In this document: positions 1-8,037 of the stretch, in pieces
How the letters are laid out: the number at the start of each line of letters is the position of its first letter
Position numbering within the stretch: the stretch's first letter is position 1
Assembly: GCF_014639655.1 (NCBI RefSeq)
Contig: NZ_BMGB01000001.1
Coordinates: forward strand, 868,001 to 932,000
Reading direction: 5' to 3'
DNA length: 64,000 bases
From: Conyzicola nivalis
Lineage (GTDB): Bacteria; Actinomycetota; Actinomycetes; Actinomycetales; Microbacteriaceae
Translations under genes and position numbers: made by a program
The notes under the pieces: model-generated
Told to the model about the DNA's origin: nothing
The model's database searches: none
The model's input: only the letters and a program-made list of their open reading frames with translations

Positions 1-635
1 ATGATCTTCTGGAAGTCGCGCACCATAGCGGGGAACGGGTGCGGGCCGGCGACGGTGCCGAAGATGTAGTTGGTCGTGTCGACGCTCGCGACCCACTCGC
101 GGTAGGCCTCGTTGATCGCGTCCTTGAGGGTGCGCGTTCCGGTCGTGACCGACACGACCTCGGCGCCGAGGAGGCGCATGCGGGCAACATTGAGGGCCTG
201 GCGGTCGGTGTCGACCTCACCCATGTAGATGACGCACTCGAGGCCGAAGAGGGCGGCGGCGGTGGCCGTGGCCACGCCGTGCTGGCCCGCGCCGGTCTCG
301 GCGATCACCCGGGTCTTGCCGATGCGCTTGGTGAGCAGCGCTTGGCCGAGCACGTTGTTGATCTTGTGCGAACCGGTGTGGTTGAGGTCCTCGCGCTTGA
401 GGATGATGCGGGCACCCCCCGCGTGCTCCGCGAAGCGGGGAACCTCGGTGATGATCGAGGGACGACCGGTGTAGGTCTTGTGCAGTGCCGACAGTTCGGC
501 GGCGAATTCGGGGTCGGACTTCGTGAGCTCGTACGCCGCGCTCAGTTCGTCGAGGGCGGCGACGAGGGACTCGGGAACGAATCGCCCGCCGAACTCGCCG
601 AAGTAGGGGCCGATCTCGTCGCGCAGGTGGGTCAT
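1..635 (-). CDS. trpB: Tryptophan synthase beta chain, N-terminal part (cut by window edge)
   Basis: Catalyses the PLP-dependent joining of indole and serine to make tryptophan, with TrpA as partner. The reading frame opens [20 protein letters not shown] and contains HTGSHKINN, where the lysine near residue 91 is the expected PLP Schiff-base lysine. Further family blocks [10 protein letters not shown] and [14 protein letters not shown] follow. About 211 residues are present and the rest lies beyond the left edge. The ATG overlaps the trpC stop by one base (TGATG), which implies translational coupling. Identification is secure; completeness of the C-terminal half cannot be judged. Confidence 0.97.
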   Translation of the reverse strand, partial: MTHLRDEIGPYFGEFGGRFVPESLVAALDELSAAYELTKSDPEFAAELSALHKTYTGRPSIITEVPRFAEHAGGARIILKREDLNHTGSHKINNVLGQALLTKRIGKTRVIAETGAGQHGVATATAAALFGLECVIYMGEVDTDRQALNVARMRLLGAEVVSVTTGTRTLKDAINEAYREWVASVDTTNYIFGTVAGPHPFPAMVRDFQKI

Positions 636-1405
636 CAGGAACCAAGGAATTCTGTGAGGGTGGCGACGGGATCGCCCGTGACGAGCGCTTCGCCGATGAG
701 GACCACGTCGGCGCCGGCCGCGCGGTAGTGGGCGACGTCGGCGGGCGTCTTGACCGCGGACTCCGCGACCCGGATGACTCCGGCGGGGATGCGGTCGGCG
801 AGGGTGCCGAAGAGGTTCTGGTCGAGTTCGAAGGTCGACAGGTTGCGCGCGTTGACACCGACGAGCTGCGCCCCCAGGTCGATCGCGCGGTCGAGCTCGT
901 CGGCCGTGTGGGTCTCGACCAGCGCAGTCATGCCGAGCTGGTTGATCAGGTCGTACAACTCGGTGAGAAGGGGGGTCTCGAGGGCCGCCACGATGAGCAG
1001 CACGAGGTCTGCTCCGGCGGCGCGCGCCTCGAACACCTGGTAGGGCTCGGCGACGAAGTCTTTGCGCAGCACCGGCAGCGACACCGCGGCGCGGACGGCC
1101 TCCAGGTCGGCGAGCGAACCGCCGAACTTACGCCCCTCGGTGAGCACGCTGATGACGCTCGCTCCCCCGGTTTCATAGGCGAGGGCGAGGGCAGCGGGAT
1201 CGGGGATCTCCGCGAGGGCACCGCGGGACGGGCTGGAGCGCTTGACCTCGGCGATGATCTTGACCCGGTCGGATGGCGCGAGTTGGGCGAGGGCGTCGAG
1301 GGCCGCCGGGCGCGCCAGAGCGGCCGACTCGACGTCGGCCAGACTGCGGATCGCCCGACGCTCCGAAGCGTCTGCGAGAGCTCCGGCTACGAGGGAGTCG
1401 AGCAC
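635..1405 (-). CDS. trpC: Indole-3-glycerol-phosphate synthase
   Basis: Converts carboxyphenylamino-deoxyribulose phosphate to indole-3-glycerol phosphate, a TIM-barrel step of tryptophan synthesis. The substrate-binding block [13 protein letters not shown] lies near residue 55, LRKDFV and LVGVNARNL follow, and the barrel end [13 protein letters not shown] is present. I chose the GTG at 1405 ([10 protein letters not shown], 256 aa): it lies just after the upstream stop (TAGAGTG) with GAAGG about 12 nt before it. An in-frame ATG at 1441 would add 12 residues inside the preceding gene and looks less likely. It ends in a one-base overlap with trpB. Confidence 0.95.
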   Translation of the reverse strand: MLDSLVAGALADASERRAIRSLADVESAALARPAALDALAQLAPSDRVKIIAEVKRSSPSRGALAEIPDPAALALAYETGGASVISVLTEGRKFGGSLADLEAVRAAVSLPVLRKDFVAEPYQVFEARAAGADLVLLIVAALETPLLTELYDLINQLGMTALVETHTADELDRAIDLGAQLVGVNARNLSTFELDQNLFGTLADRIPAGVIRVAESAVKTPADVAHYRAAGADVVLIGEALVTGDPVATLTEFLGS

Positions 1406-1406
1406 T

Positions 1407-1637
1407 CTAGTCGTGTGCCTTCGGCGCGTACTTCGTGCCACCGACGCCGTAGCCGAGTCGCGCGAGGACGACGCCGGTCAGCAGACCGAGCACGGCGAGA
1501 ACGCCGGAGGCGACCACGAGCCACGGCAGGTCGAACCAGAAGAACAGGGTGCCGAGCAGGAAGGCGACCAGCATGATGATCACGGCAGTCCATGCGGCGG
1601 GCGAGTTGCCATGTCCGGAATCAGACTCGATGGTCAT
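1407..1637 (-). CDS. HGxxPAAW family small membrane protein
   Basis: A 76-residue protein with the signature GHGNSPAAW near residues 8-16, the defining motif of a small actinobacterial family usually found inside tryptophan operons. Two hydrophobic segments follow (AVIIMLVAFLLGTLFF and LVVASGVLAVLGLLTGVVLA), so it is an inner-membrane protein with short termini. It lies between the Trp-associated membrane protein gene and trpC. Its function is unknown. The location suggests a role tied to tryptophan synthesis or precursor handling, but the sequence shows nothing catalytic. Confidence 0.85.
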   Translation of the reverse strand: MTIESDSGHGNSPAAWTAVIIMLVAFLLGTLFFWFDLPWLVVASGVLAVLGLLTGVVLARLGYGVGGTKYAPKAHD

Positions 1638-1730
1638 GACGCTCCATTCGTTGTTGTTGCCATTGTTGTTTGGCGGTAAAACTCTATCGCGAGCGGGCGG
1701 GTGTCACCGACTCGGGGCCAGCGCGGCGCG

Positions 1731-2333
1731 CTAGTCGTTGGTGGTCGGGTCCTTGCCGCCGCTGAGCGAATCCCAGTCGTCGACGGAGGTGCGCTGGGCG
1801 TCCGCGGGTTCGAGACGCGCGGCCTGGTACTTGCGTGTCGCGGTGGGCCAGGTGCGGCTCGTCACGATGATCGCGACGCCGGCCAGGATGATCAGCACGC
1901 CGCAGACGATCACGAGCCACGGCCAGAAGCCGCCGTCGATGGTGTCGACGAGGTCGGCGACGGAACTGGCACCGGACACGCCGGTCGCGGTCGAGATGGC
2001 CGAGGCGGATGCGGCCACCGGGTCATCGGCCGCGAGAACCCCCGAGAACACTACGGCCACCCCGATGAGCGACTCGAGAGCGCCGAAGACGACCCGGAAT
2101 ACCGGTCCGGCGATGCTCAGCGCACCCACGAGCACGAGACTGGTGAGGGCGAGCGCGGAGAGCGCGGGTGCGGCGACCTGGCCGTCGACGTCGATCGTCG
2201 TGCCGTCGACCAGCGTGACACCGAACCACACCTGGGTCCACGACACGAGGGTCAGGATCGCGAGCACGGCGCTGGCCAGGATGACCATCGACTTGGTGCG
2301 GCGCGGAGCGCGCCGGGTCGGGGCGTCGGTCAC
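1731..2333 (-). CDS. Trp biosynthesis-associated membrane protein
   Basis: A 200-residue membrane protein of the family found next to trpE in actinobacteria. Hydrophobic helices include MVILASAVLAILTLVSW near the N terminus, LSALALTSLVLVGALSIAG, VVFGALESLIGVAVVFSGVL and WPWLVIVCGVLIILAGVAIIV. The motif SWTQVWF after the first helix and a polar tail (DDWDSLSGGKDPTTND) fit the family. It starts at a GTG that overlaps the trpE stop by 4 nt (GTGA); longer in-frame extensions run into trpE and are not real. The function is unknown; a transport or regulatory role in tryptophan supply is a guess. Confidence 0.85.
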   Translation of the reverse strand: MTDAPTRRAPRRTKSMVILASAVLAILTLVSWTQVWFGVTLVDGTTIDVDGQVAAPALSALALTSLVLVGALSIAGPVFRVVFGALESLIGVAVVFSGVLAADDPVAASASAISTATGVSGASSVADLVDTIDGGFWPWLVIVCGVLIILAGVAIIVTSRTWPTATRKYQAARLEPADAQRTSVDDWDSLSGGKDPTTND

Positions 2334-3868
2334 TGCACCCTCCGCATCGCGTTCGCCACGGCGACGGCACGCAGCGGAGCGGCGGCCTTGTTCTGCGACT
2401 CGAGGTGCTCGGCCGCGGGGTCGGAGTCGGCGACGAGGCCGGCCCCCGCCTGCACGCGCGCCATGCCGCCGACGATCGTCGTCGTGCGGATCGCGATGGC
2501 CAGGTCGAGGTCGCCGGCGAAGTCGAAGTAGCCGACGACTCCCCCGTAGACGCCACGCTGGGCGGGTTCCAGCTCGTCGATGATCTCGAGGGCGCGCGGC
2601 TTCGGCGCGCCCGAGAGCGTGCCGGCCGGGAAGGTGGCCGTGAAGACCTCGATCGGCGTGGCATCCGGCCTCAGGTTGCCCTCTACACTCGACACGAGGT
2701 GCATGATGTGGCTGAACCGCTCCACCTGCATGAACTCGGTCACCTCGACCGTGCCAGGCGTGCACACCTTCAGCAGGTCGTTGCGGGCCAGGTCGACGAG
2801 CATGAGGTGCTCGGAGCGTTCCTTCTCGTCGGCGAGCAGTTCGACGGCGAGTTCGAGGTCGCGTTCGATGTTCTCGGCGCGCGGGCGGGAACCGGCGATC
2901 GGGTGCATGTGCACGCGGCCGTCCTGCACCTTCACCAGCGCCTCGGGGCTGGAGCCGACGATCTGGTACGGCTCGCCGTCGGTGTCGACGAGCGTGAGCA
3001 GGTACATGTACGGCGAGGGGTTGAGGGTGCGCAGCACGCGGTACACGTCGATGGCGTCGGCGGTGATCTCGTGGTCGAACCGCTGCGAGACGACGACCTG
3101 GAAGACGTCGCCGTCGCGGATGTACTTCTTCGAACGCTCGATCGACTCGGCGTACTCGGCCTCGGTGGTGCGCGGGATCGGCTCGGCCTGGATCGACAGG
3201 TCGACCTCGGCGAGCCACGCCTCGCTCGGCTCGGCGAGGGTCGACTGCATGGCGTCGAGGCGTCGCTGCGCGCCGGTCCACGCGTCGTCGTTGCTCTCCG
3301 CGCCGTCGCCGAGGGCGGTCGCGATGAGCAGCACCGTGCCGTCGCGGTGGTCGATGACGACGAGCTCGGAGACGAAACTCAGCGCTTGGCCGGGCACGCT
3401 GAAGTCGGCCGGCGGCACGTTCTCCAGGTTCTCGATCTGGCGGATGGCCTCCCAGCCGATGAAGCCGACGAGTCCGCCGGTGAGCGGCGGGTGGCCGTCG
3501 ACGTGCGGGGTGCTCCAGCGTTCGTGCAGGTGGGCGAGCGCCGCGAGGGGGCCGACCGGCACCTCGGCGCCCACGAAGTCGGCGCCGAGGGCCCGCTCGG
3601 CGCTCATGCCGTAGTCGAGCCAGGAGAACCGCTGCTCGCGCTGCGTGAGCACACCGAAGCTCGCCGCACCGACGAATGAGAACCGCGACCAGATGCCGCC
3701 CTGCTCGGCGGACTCGAGCAGGAAGGTGCCCGGCTTGCCCGCCGCGAGCTTGCGGTAGATGCCGACGGGGGTCTCGCCGTCGGCGAAGAGCTCGCGGATG
3801 ACGGGCACGACCCGGTGGCCGGCGTCGAGGCGGGTGTCGAAGTCGGCGCGCGAGGTGGTGTTGGTCAT
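2330..3868 (-). CDS. trpE: Anthranilate synthase component I
   Basis: Makes anthranilate from chorismate, using ammonia from the glutamine amidotransferase subunit (not in this window). It is 512 residues, normal for TrpE. The tryptophan feedback-site motif LLESAEQGG lies near residues 50-58. The chorismate-binding core runs from about 240 to the end, with FQVVVSQRF, PYMYLL, PIAGSRPRA near 323 and LMLVDLARND near 355. The ATG overlaps the hisI stop (ATGA), so trpE is translated as a continuation of the his operon. No leader peptide or attenuator precedes it, so tryptophan control is probably by feedback or acts at the operon's distant promoter. Confidence 0.97.
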   Translation of the reverse strand: MTNTTSRADFDTRLDAGHRVVPVIRELFADGETPVGIYRKLAAGKPGTFLLESAEQGGIWSRFSFVGAASFGVLTQREQRFSWLDYGMSAERALGADFVGAEVPVGPLAALAHLHERWSTPHVDGHPPLTGGLVGFIGWEAIRQIENLENVPPADFSVPGQALSFVSELVVIDHRDGTVLLIATALGDGAESNDDAWTGAQRRLDAMQSTLAEPSEAWLAEVDLSIQAEPIPRTTEAEYAESIERSKKYIRDGDVFQVVVSQRFDHEITADAIDVYRVLRTLNPSPYMYLLTLVDTDGEPYQIVGSSPEALVKVQDGRVHMHPIAGSRPRAENIERDLELAVELLADEKERSEHLMLVDLARNDLLKVCTPGTVEVTEFMQVERFSHIMHLVSSVEGNLRPDATPIEVFTATFPAGTLSGAPKPRALEIIDELEPAQRGVYGGVVGYFDFAGDLDLAIAIRTTTIVGGMARVQAGAGLVADSDPAAEHLESQNKAAAPLRAVAVANAMRRVQ

Positions 3869-4245
3869 TGCGCGTGTCCGATCTTCGGAGCGAGGGCGTC
3901 GACGTCGAAGCAGGCGTGCGCGCCGGTGTGGCAGGCGGGGCCGATCTGGTCGACGGTGACGAGCAGTGTGTCGGCGTCGCAGTCGAGCGCGGCTCCGCGC
4001 ACGAACTGCACGTTGCCGCTCGTGTCGCCCTTGCGCCAGTACTCCTGACGGCTGCGCGACCAGTAGGTCACGCGGCCCTCGGTGAGGGTGCGGCGCAGCG
4101 CCTCGGCGTCCATGTAGCCGAGCATGAGGACCTCTTTCGAGTCCCACTGCTGCACGATCGCCGGCATCAGCCCGCCGTCTTTGAAGGCGGCACGCTCGAT
4201 CACGGCTTCCACGGTCTCCGCCGTGAGTTCGATCGAACCGGTCAT
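3865..4245 (-). CDS. hisI: Phosphoribosyl-AMP cyclohydrolase
   Basis: Opens the purine ring of PR-AMP, the third step of histidine synthesis. It is 126 residues and monofunctional, since HisE is encoded separately upstream. Visible family blocks are [29 protein letters not shown] and the metal-ligand region [21 protein letters not shown], with the conserved cysteines and aspartates that bind Zn and Mg. The ATG overlaps the hisF stop, and its own TGA overlaps trpE (ATGA at both ends), so it sits in a tightly coupled hisF-hisI-trpE string. Confidence 0.97.
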   Translation of the reverse strand: MTGSIELTAETVEAVIERAAFKDGGLMPAIVQQWDSKEVLMLGYMDAEALRRTLTEGRVTYWSRSRQEYWRKGDTSGNVQFVRGAALDCDADTLLVTVDQIGPACHTGAHACFDVDALAPKIGHAQ

Positions 4246-5003
4246 CTCGTCACCACTCCGCTCTCGGCCAGCGCGCGCTTCACGTCGGCGACTGTCAATT
4301 CTCCATTGTGGAAGACGGATGCCGCCAGAACCGCGTCGGCGCCGGCCGCAATGGCCGGGGCGAAGTGTTCGAGCTTGCCTGCTCCGCCGCTCGCGATGAC
4401 GGGCACCCGGCTGATCTCGCGCATCGCGGTGATCAGCTCGAGGTCGTACCCCGTCTTCATGCCGTCGGCGTCGATCGAGTTGACCAGCAGCTCGCCCGCC
4501 CCGCGTTCGATCGCCTCGACCGCCCAGGCGAGCGCGTCGATCGTCGTCTCGGTGCGGCCGCCGTGGGTCGTGACCACAAAACCGCTCGGAACGGTGGTGC
4601 TGCGCTTGACGTCGAGGCTGAGCACGACGCACTGCGCGCCGAACCGGTCGGCGATCTCGTCGATCAGGCCGGGTCGGGCGATCGCGGCGCTGTTGACGCC
4701 GACCTTGTCGGCACCGCTCGCCTGCAGCCGTGACACGTCTTCGGTGGATCGCACGCCTCCACCGACGGTGAGCGGGATGAACACCTGCTCGGCCGTGGCC
4801 CGCACGACGTCGTACATCGTGTCGCGGTTGTCGACGGTGGCCTTCACGTCGAGGAAGGTGATCTCGTCGGCGCCCTGCTCGTAGTAGGTCCGCGCCAGTT
4901 CGATCGGGTCGCCGGCGTCACGCAGGTTGAGGAAGTTGACGCCCTTGACCACGCGCCCGGCCGCGACGTCGAGGCATGGGATGACCCGCACTGCCACGCC
5001 CAC
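4242..5003 (-). CDS. hisF: Imidazole glycerol phosphate synthase cyclase subunit
   Basis: Cyclase half of IGP synthase; with HisH (not in this window) it closes the imidazole ring. It is a 253-residue TIM barrel with both catalytic aspartates in place: RVIPCLDV near residue 10 and VVLSLDV near 130. Phosphate-binding motifs [22 protein letters not shown] and [13 protein letters not shown] are present. Several in-frame GTG codons cluster at the start. The GTG at 5003 has GAGGA 7 nt upstream and overlaps the hisG stop region, so it is preferred over 4997 or 4991. Confidence 0.95.
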   Translation of the reverse strand: MGVAVRVIPCLDVAAGRVVKGVNFLNLRDAGDPIELARTYYEQGADEITFLDVKATVDNRDTMYDVVRATAEQVFIPLTVGGGVRSTEDVSRLQASGADKVGVNSAAIARPGLIDEIADRFGAQCVVLSLDVKRSTTVPSGFVVTTHGGRTETTIDALAWAVEAIERGAGELLVNSIDADGMKTGYDLELITAMREISRVPVIASGGAGKLEHFAPAIAAGADAVLAASVFHNGELTVADVKRALAESGVVTR

Positions 5004-5005
5004 GG

Positions 5006-5845
5006 TCAGATCCTCGCGGCGTGGATCGAGCTGACGAGGATGGCCCGCGCGCCCAGGTCGTAGAGCGCGTCCATCACGTGGTTGGTGTCGGCCCGGTTCA
5101 CCATCGCCCGCACGGCGACCCACTCGGGGTCGTGCAGCGGCGAGATGGTCGGGCTCTCGAGCCCCGGGGTGATCGCCGTGGCGGCCTCGACGAGCGCGAC
5201 GGGAACGTCGTAGTCGACGAGCACGAACTGGCGGGCCACGAGGACACCCTGCAGGCGGCGCTGCAGCGTCGCGATGGCCGCGAGGTCGCTCTTGGCGCTG
5301 ATGAGAACCGCCGTCGACTCGAGGATCACCGGGCCGAAGATTTCGAGACCCTGGGCGCGCAGGGTGGAACCGGTGCTCACGACGTCGGCGACGGCATCCG
5401 CAACACCGAGTTTGATGGCCGACTCGACGGCCCCGTCGAGGCTGACCAGTTTGGCGGTGACACCGTGCTTGGCGAGGAAGTCGCCGACGAGACCGGGGTA
5501 GCTGGTCGCGACACGCACCCCCTCGAGGTCGCCCAGTTCGGCGAAGGCGCCGGGGCGGCCGGCGAAACGGAACGTGGAGCCGCCGAAGTCGAGGGCTGCG
5601 ATCTCCGCCGCCTCCGAGCCGGAGTCGAGCAGCAGGTCACGGCCGGTGATGCCGACGTCGAGGGCACCCGAGCCCACGTAGGTGGCGATGTCGCGGGGAC
5701 GCAGGTAGAAGAACTCCACGTCGTTGCGCGGGTCGCTCGCGCTCAGCGCGCGGGGGTCGCGGCGGCCGAGGTAGCCGGCCTCGAGCAGCATCTCTGCGGC
5801 AGTTTCGCTCAGTGAACCCTTGTTGGGCACTGCAATTCTCAGCAT
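5006..5845 (-). CDS. hisG: ATP phosphoribosyltransferase, long form
   Basis: Commits ATP and PRPP to histidine synthesis. At 279 residues it is the long HisG form, with two periplasmic-binding-like lobes ([14 protein letters not shown] at the start, [20 protein letters not shown] for the PRPP loop) and a C-terminal ACT-like regulatory domain of about 75 residues that binds histidine for feedback inhibition. No HisZ is needed for this form. It follows hisE after 45 nt and precedes hisF by about 2 nt, in one operon. Confidence 0.96.
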   Translation of the reverse strand: MLRIAVPNKGSLSETAAEMLLEAGYLGRRDPRALSASDPRNDVEFFYLRPRDIATYVGSGALDVGITGRDLLLDSGSEAAEIAALDFGGSTFRFAGRPGAFAELGDLEGVRVATSYPGLVGDFLAKHGVTAKLVSLDGAVESAIKLGVADAVADVVSTGSTLRAQGLEIFGPVILESTAVLISAKSDLAAIATLQRRLQGVLVARQFVLVDYDVPVALVEAATAITPGLESPTISPLHDPEWVAVRAMVNRADTNHVMDALYDLGARAILVSSIHAARI

Positions 5846-5890
5846 GGTCGAGCCTTTGTCTGGTGGTGGATGGCGCGGAGGAGGCGGGTT

Positions 5891-6154
5891 CTACAGATGT
5901 CGGTAGACATCGGCGGGGCTCAGACCCTTCGCGATCATCATCACCTGGAGGTGGTAGATGAGCTGCGAGATCTCCTCGGCGGCCTCGTCGTTCGACTGGA
6001 ATTCGGCGGCCATCCACACTTCAGCGGCCTCTTCGACGATCTTCTTGCCGATCGCGTGCACGCCGGCGTCGAGTTCTGCGACCGTGCCCGATCCCTCGGG
6101 ACGCGACACGGCCTTCTCGCTCAGCTCGGCAAACAGGTCGTCGAAAGTTTTCAC
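5891..6154 (-). CDS. hisE: Phosphoribosyl-ATP pyrophosphatase
   Basis: Second step of histidine synthesis: removes pyrophosphate from PR-ATP. It is 87 residues, typical of the all-alpha MazG-like HisE fold, with [14 protein letters not shown] and [13 protein letters not shown] carrying the acidic Mg-binding residues. The GTG giving [16 protein letters not shown] is chosen; the frame stays open 15 codons further upstream. TACCCT ends 7 nt before this GTG, which points to a leaderless transcript. It is the first gene of the his-trp operon and diverges from the luciferase-like gene. Confidence 0.94.
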   Translation of the reverse strand: MKTFDDLFAELSEKAVSRPEGSGTVAELDAGVHAIGKKIVEEAAEVWMAAEFQSNDEAAEEISQLIYHLQVMMIAKGLSPADVYRHL

Positions 6155-6216
6155 GTGGTCAAGGGTACTAGGCGTGACGCCCGCTCCGCGCACGGTCACG
6201 GGGATAGAGTGCCAGC
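6155..6216. promoter_or_regulatory. Divergent promoter region, hisE / luciferase-like gene
   Basis: A 62-bp gap between divergent genes. On the minus strand TACCCT (6162-6167) ends 7 nt before the hisE GTG. On the plus strand TAGAGT (6205-6210) ends 6 nt before the oxidoreductase ATG. Both fit the TANNNT -10 pattern and place transcription starts at or within a base of the start codons, so both mRNAs are predicted leaderless. No ribosome binding site is visible for either gene. No convincing -35 was found. Confidence 0.5.
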
Positions 6217-7170
6217 ATGCTCAACGACCGCGCACTGGGTGTCTCCCTCCCCCGCAATCTGGCCGCCGACCGCATCGTCGACTTCGCCGAGGCGGCCGAG
6301 CGTCTCGGCTTCGACGAACTGTGGATCGTGGAGGACTGCTTCTTCCGCGGCGGCATCGCGCAGGCATCCGTCGCGCTCGCCGTCACCTCGACGATCCACG
6401 TCGGCATCGGCATCATGCCGGCCGCCGCGCGCAACGCGGCGTTCGCGACGCTCGAGGCCAACACCCTCGCCGAACTCTTTCCGGGCCGGGTGACGATCGG
6501 CGTCGGGCACGGCATGCCGGCCTGGATGCGACAGGTCGGCGCGTGGCCGGCGAGCCCGCTGACGATGCTCGAGGAGACGATCGTCGCGATGCGGTCGCTG
6601 CTGCACGCCGAGCGGGTGTCGGTCGAGGGACGCTACGTCCGCCTGCGCGACGTCGAACTGGAGAGCCCCGCCGCCGAGCCGCCACTGGTCGTTGCCGGGG
6701 TGCGTGGTCCGAAGTCGCTCGCGCTGTCGGGCCGGGTGGCCGACGGCACGGCGCTGGCGGAACCGGTCACCCCCGAGTATCTCGAAACGGTGCGCCGCCA
6801 GATCGCCGCGAGCCGGCCGCACCGCATCGTCGCGTACAACGTGGCGGCGGTTCATCCGGAGCCCTCCGTCGCGCGGGATCTGGCCCGCACCCGGCTGGAC
6901 TGGGTGGGCGAACCGGACGGCCGGGTGCACATCGAACCGTTGCCGTTCGCCGAGGAGTTCTTCGCCCTGCGTGCGTCGGTGGCGTCTCCGGAAGCCTTCG
7001 CGGCCGCCCTTCCCGACGAGTGGGTGGATCAGCTCGCGGTCGTCGGCACGGTCGAGGCGGCACGGTCACGGCTCGACGAGCTGTACGCGGCGGGGGCGGA
7101 CAGCGTCGTGCTGCTGCCTGCCGGTGACGACCCGTTCCAGGCGATCGAAGCGCTGGCGCAGCTGGTCTGA
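6217..7170 (+). CDS. LLM-class flavin-dependent oxidoreductase
   Basis: A 317-residue member of the bacterial luciferase-like (F420- or FMN-dependent) oxidoreductase superfamily, a TIM barrel. Blocks include [18 protein letters not shown] near residue 22, the strand [30 protein letters not shown] and [19 protein letters not shown] near 90-105, and [26 protein letters not shown] near 160-185. Whether it uses F420 or FMN and what it oxidises cannot be told from the sequence. It is monocistronic, diverges from the his operon and is followed by a hairpin shared with the convergent FKBP gene. Confidence 0.85.
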   Translation: MLNDRALGVSLPRNLAADRIVDFAEAAERLGFDELWIVEDCFFRGGIAQASVALAVTSTIHVGIGIMPAAARNAAFATLEANTLAELFPGRVTIGVGHGMPAWMRQVGAWPASPLTMLEETIVAMRSLLHAERVSVEGRYVRLRDVELESPAAEPPLVVAGVRGPKSLALSGRVADGTALAEPVTPEYLETVRRQIAASRPHRIVAYNVAAVHPEPSVARDLARTRLDWVGEPDGRVHIEPLPFAEEFFALRASVASPEAFAAALPDEWVDQLAVVGTVEAARSRLDELYAAGADSVVLLPAGDDPFQAIEALAQLV

Positions 7171-7192
7171 CGGACGTCGGCTTAACGAGCGA

Positions 7193-7218
7193 GGGCCCGC
7201 CGATTTCTCGACGGGCCC
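7193..7218. terminator. Bidirectional hairpin between convergent genes
   Basis: Arms GGGCCCGCCGA (7193-7203) and TCGACGGGCCC (7208-7218) flank a TTTC loop, pairing 10 of 11. The single mismatch is C-A on the plus strand and a G-U wobble on the minus strand. There is no long T run on either side. It lies between the ends of the oxidoreductase and the FKBP gene, a sensible place for a shared terminator. Confidence 0.5.
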
Positions 7219-7231
7219 GCGTGCGGTTCTG

Positions 7232-7606
7232 CTACTTCGTGCCGAGCAGGTCGATCACGAAGGTGAGGGTGCGACCCGAGAGGCGGTGTCCGCCGCCGAC
7301 GGGGCCGTAGGCGAGCTCGGGCGGGCAGATCAGCTGGCGACGTCCGCCGACCTTCATGCCGGGGATGCCCTGCTGCCAGCCGGCGATGAGGCTGCCGAGC
7401 GGGAAGTTGATGCTCTGGCCGCGGCTCCAGCTGGAGTCGAACTCTTCGCCGCTCTCGAAGTCGACGCCGAGGTAGTGCACGTCGACGGTCGCGCCGGGCT
7501 GAGCCTCCGCGCCGGTTCCCTCTTCGATGTCGATGATCACGAGCTCGGTGGGCTCGGGGCCCTCGTAGAACTCGACTTCTGGCTTGGTCTTCGGTGAATC
7601 AGTCAT
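7232..7606 (-). CDS. FKBP-type peptidyl-prolyl cis-trans isomerase
   Basis: A 124-residue cytosolic FKBP that speeds proline isomerisation during folding. The FKBP fold covers residues 20-124: DVHYLGVDFESGEEFDSSW, the INFPLGSLIAGWQQGIPGMKVGGRRQLICPP core and a C-terminal LTFVIDLLGTK strand. No signal peptide is seen. I chose the ATG giving MTDSPKTKPEVEF; longer frames run into the repeat-rich intergenic DNA upstream. It is a lone gene with the palindrome array upstream and a hairpin downstream. Confidence 0.93.
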   Translation of the reverse strand: MTDSPKTKPEVEFYEGPEPTELVIIDIEEGTGAEAQPGATVDVHYLGVDFESGEEFDSSWSRGQSINFPLGSLIAGWQQGIPGMKVGGRRQLICPPELAYGPVGGGHRLSGRTLTFVIDLLGTK

Positions 7607-7687
7607 GGGTCCATCCAAGCAGATTCGCAGCGCGCGACGCACGGGTTGCGCGCGGGTACGCCCACGGCGCAATCGGTGGGCGTTGAC

Positions 7688-7783
7688 TCTCGCAACTCAG
7701 GCAGGAACAGCGGGCGGATGACTCGGGGCCCGGAAACCCGCGGGTGTGCGGCCGCGGCTCGGGTTTCTGCCTGAGTTGCGAGA
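7688..7783. repeat. Palindromic element IR1, copy A
   Basis: A 96-bp element bounded by perfect 16-bp inverted repeats: TCTCGCAACTCAGGCA at 7688-7703 and its reverse complement at 7768-7783. The GC-rich interior has the block CGGAAACCCGCGG, also found in the copies near 60.4 kb. It can fold as one long hairpin. It may be a REP- or MITE-like element or a transcript-end structure; no transposase lies nearby. Confidence 0.8.
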
Positions 7784-7810
7784 TCACGCCGCCTGATCCT
7801 CGGGCGGGCG

Positions 7811-7907
7811 ATCATCATTCAGGACGGATGCCCGCCCGCGCGGCTCGTCGCGCGTAATGGCGCGGGATCGTGCTGGCCGCGGGCGCATCCGCCCTGAATC
7901 ACGAACG
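7811..7907. repeat. Palindromic element IR2, locus 1
   Basis: A second palindrome between IR1 copies A and B. Inner arms ATTCAGGACGGATGC (7817-7831) and GCATCCGCCCTGAAT (7885-7899) match 14 of 15 when paired. Flanking bases extend the symmetry imperfectly to TTCGTGATTCAGG. The same core appears in the middle element of the second array (TTCGTGCTTCAGG at 60461), so IR2 is a repeated family of its own. Confidence 0.65.
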
Positions 7908-7912
7908 TGGGC

Positions 7913-8008
7913 TCTCGCAACTCAGGCAGGAACAGCGGGCGGGTGACTCGGGGCCCGGAAACCCGCGGGTGTGCGGCCGCGGCTCGGGATTCTGCCTGAG
8001 TTGCGAGA
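7913..8008. repeat. Palindromic element IR1, copy B
   Basis: A near-identical copy of element A, same 96-bp length and orientation, with the perfect 16-bp termini TCTCGCAACTCAGGCA (7913-7928) and reverse complement (7993-8008). The interior differs from copy A by only a couple of bases. It ends 30 nt downstream of the deaminase stop codon, so as RNA it would form a long hairpin at the 3' end of the salvage operon. Confidence 0.8.
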
Positions 8009-8037
8009 TCGGCGCGGGGTGGGCGGCGCAGCGGTGG

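Larger units (their letters stand above)
7607..8037. other. Gene-free stretch occupied by three palindromes
   Basis: This 431-bp gap between the deaminase stop and the FKBP start has no credible gene. About 300 bp is taken by the IR1-IR2-IR1 palindromes annotated separately. The ORFs through it are open only because of GC bias and share no codon logic with the neighbours. The FKBP promoter should lie at 7607-7687, but I cannot point to a clear -10. Confidence 0.8.

Noticed and set aside
1406-1441. Longer trpC start (MARSTRRRHTTR)
   Set aside because: These codons lie within the 3' end of the HGxxPAAW gene and do not resemble the TrpC N terminus; the GTG at 1405 follows the stop and fits the family.
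3869-4245. trp leader peptide before trpE
   Set aside because: trpE overlaps hisI by 4 nt; there is no intergenic space for a leader or attenuator.
7688-8008. CRISPR-like array
   Set aside because: Units are about 100 bp, palindromic and only two or three per site, the middle unit differs, and there are no spacers of regular length or cas genes.
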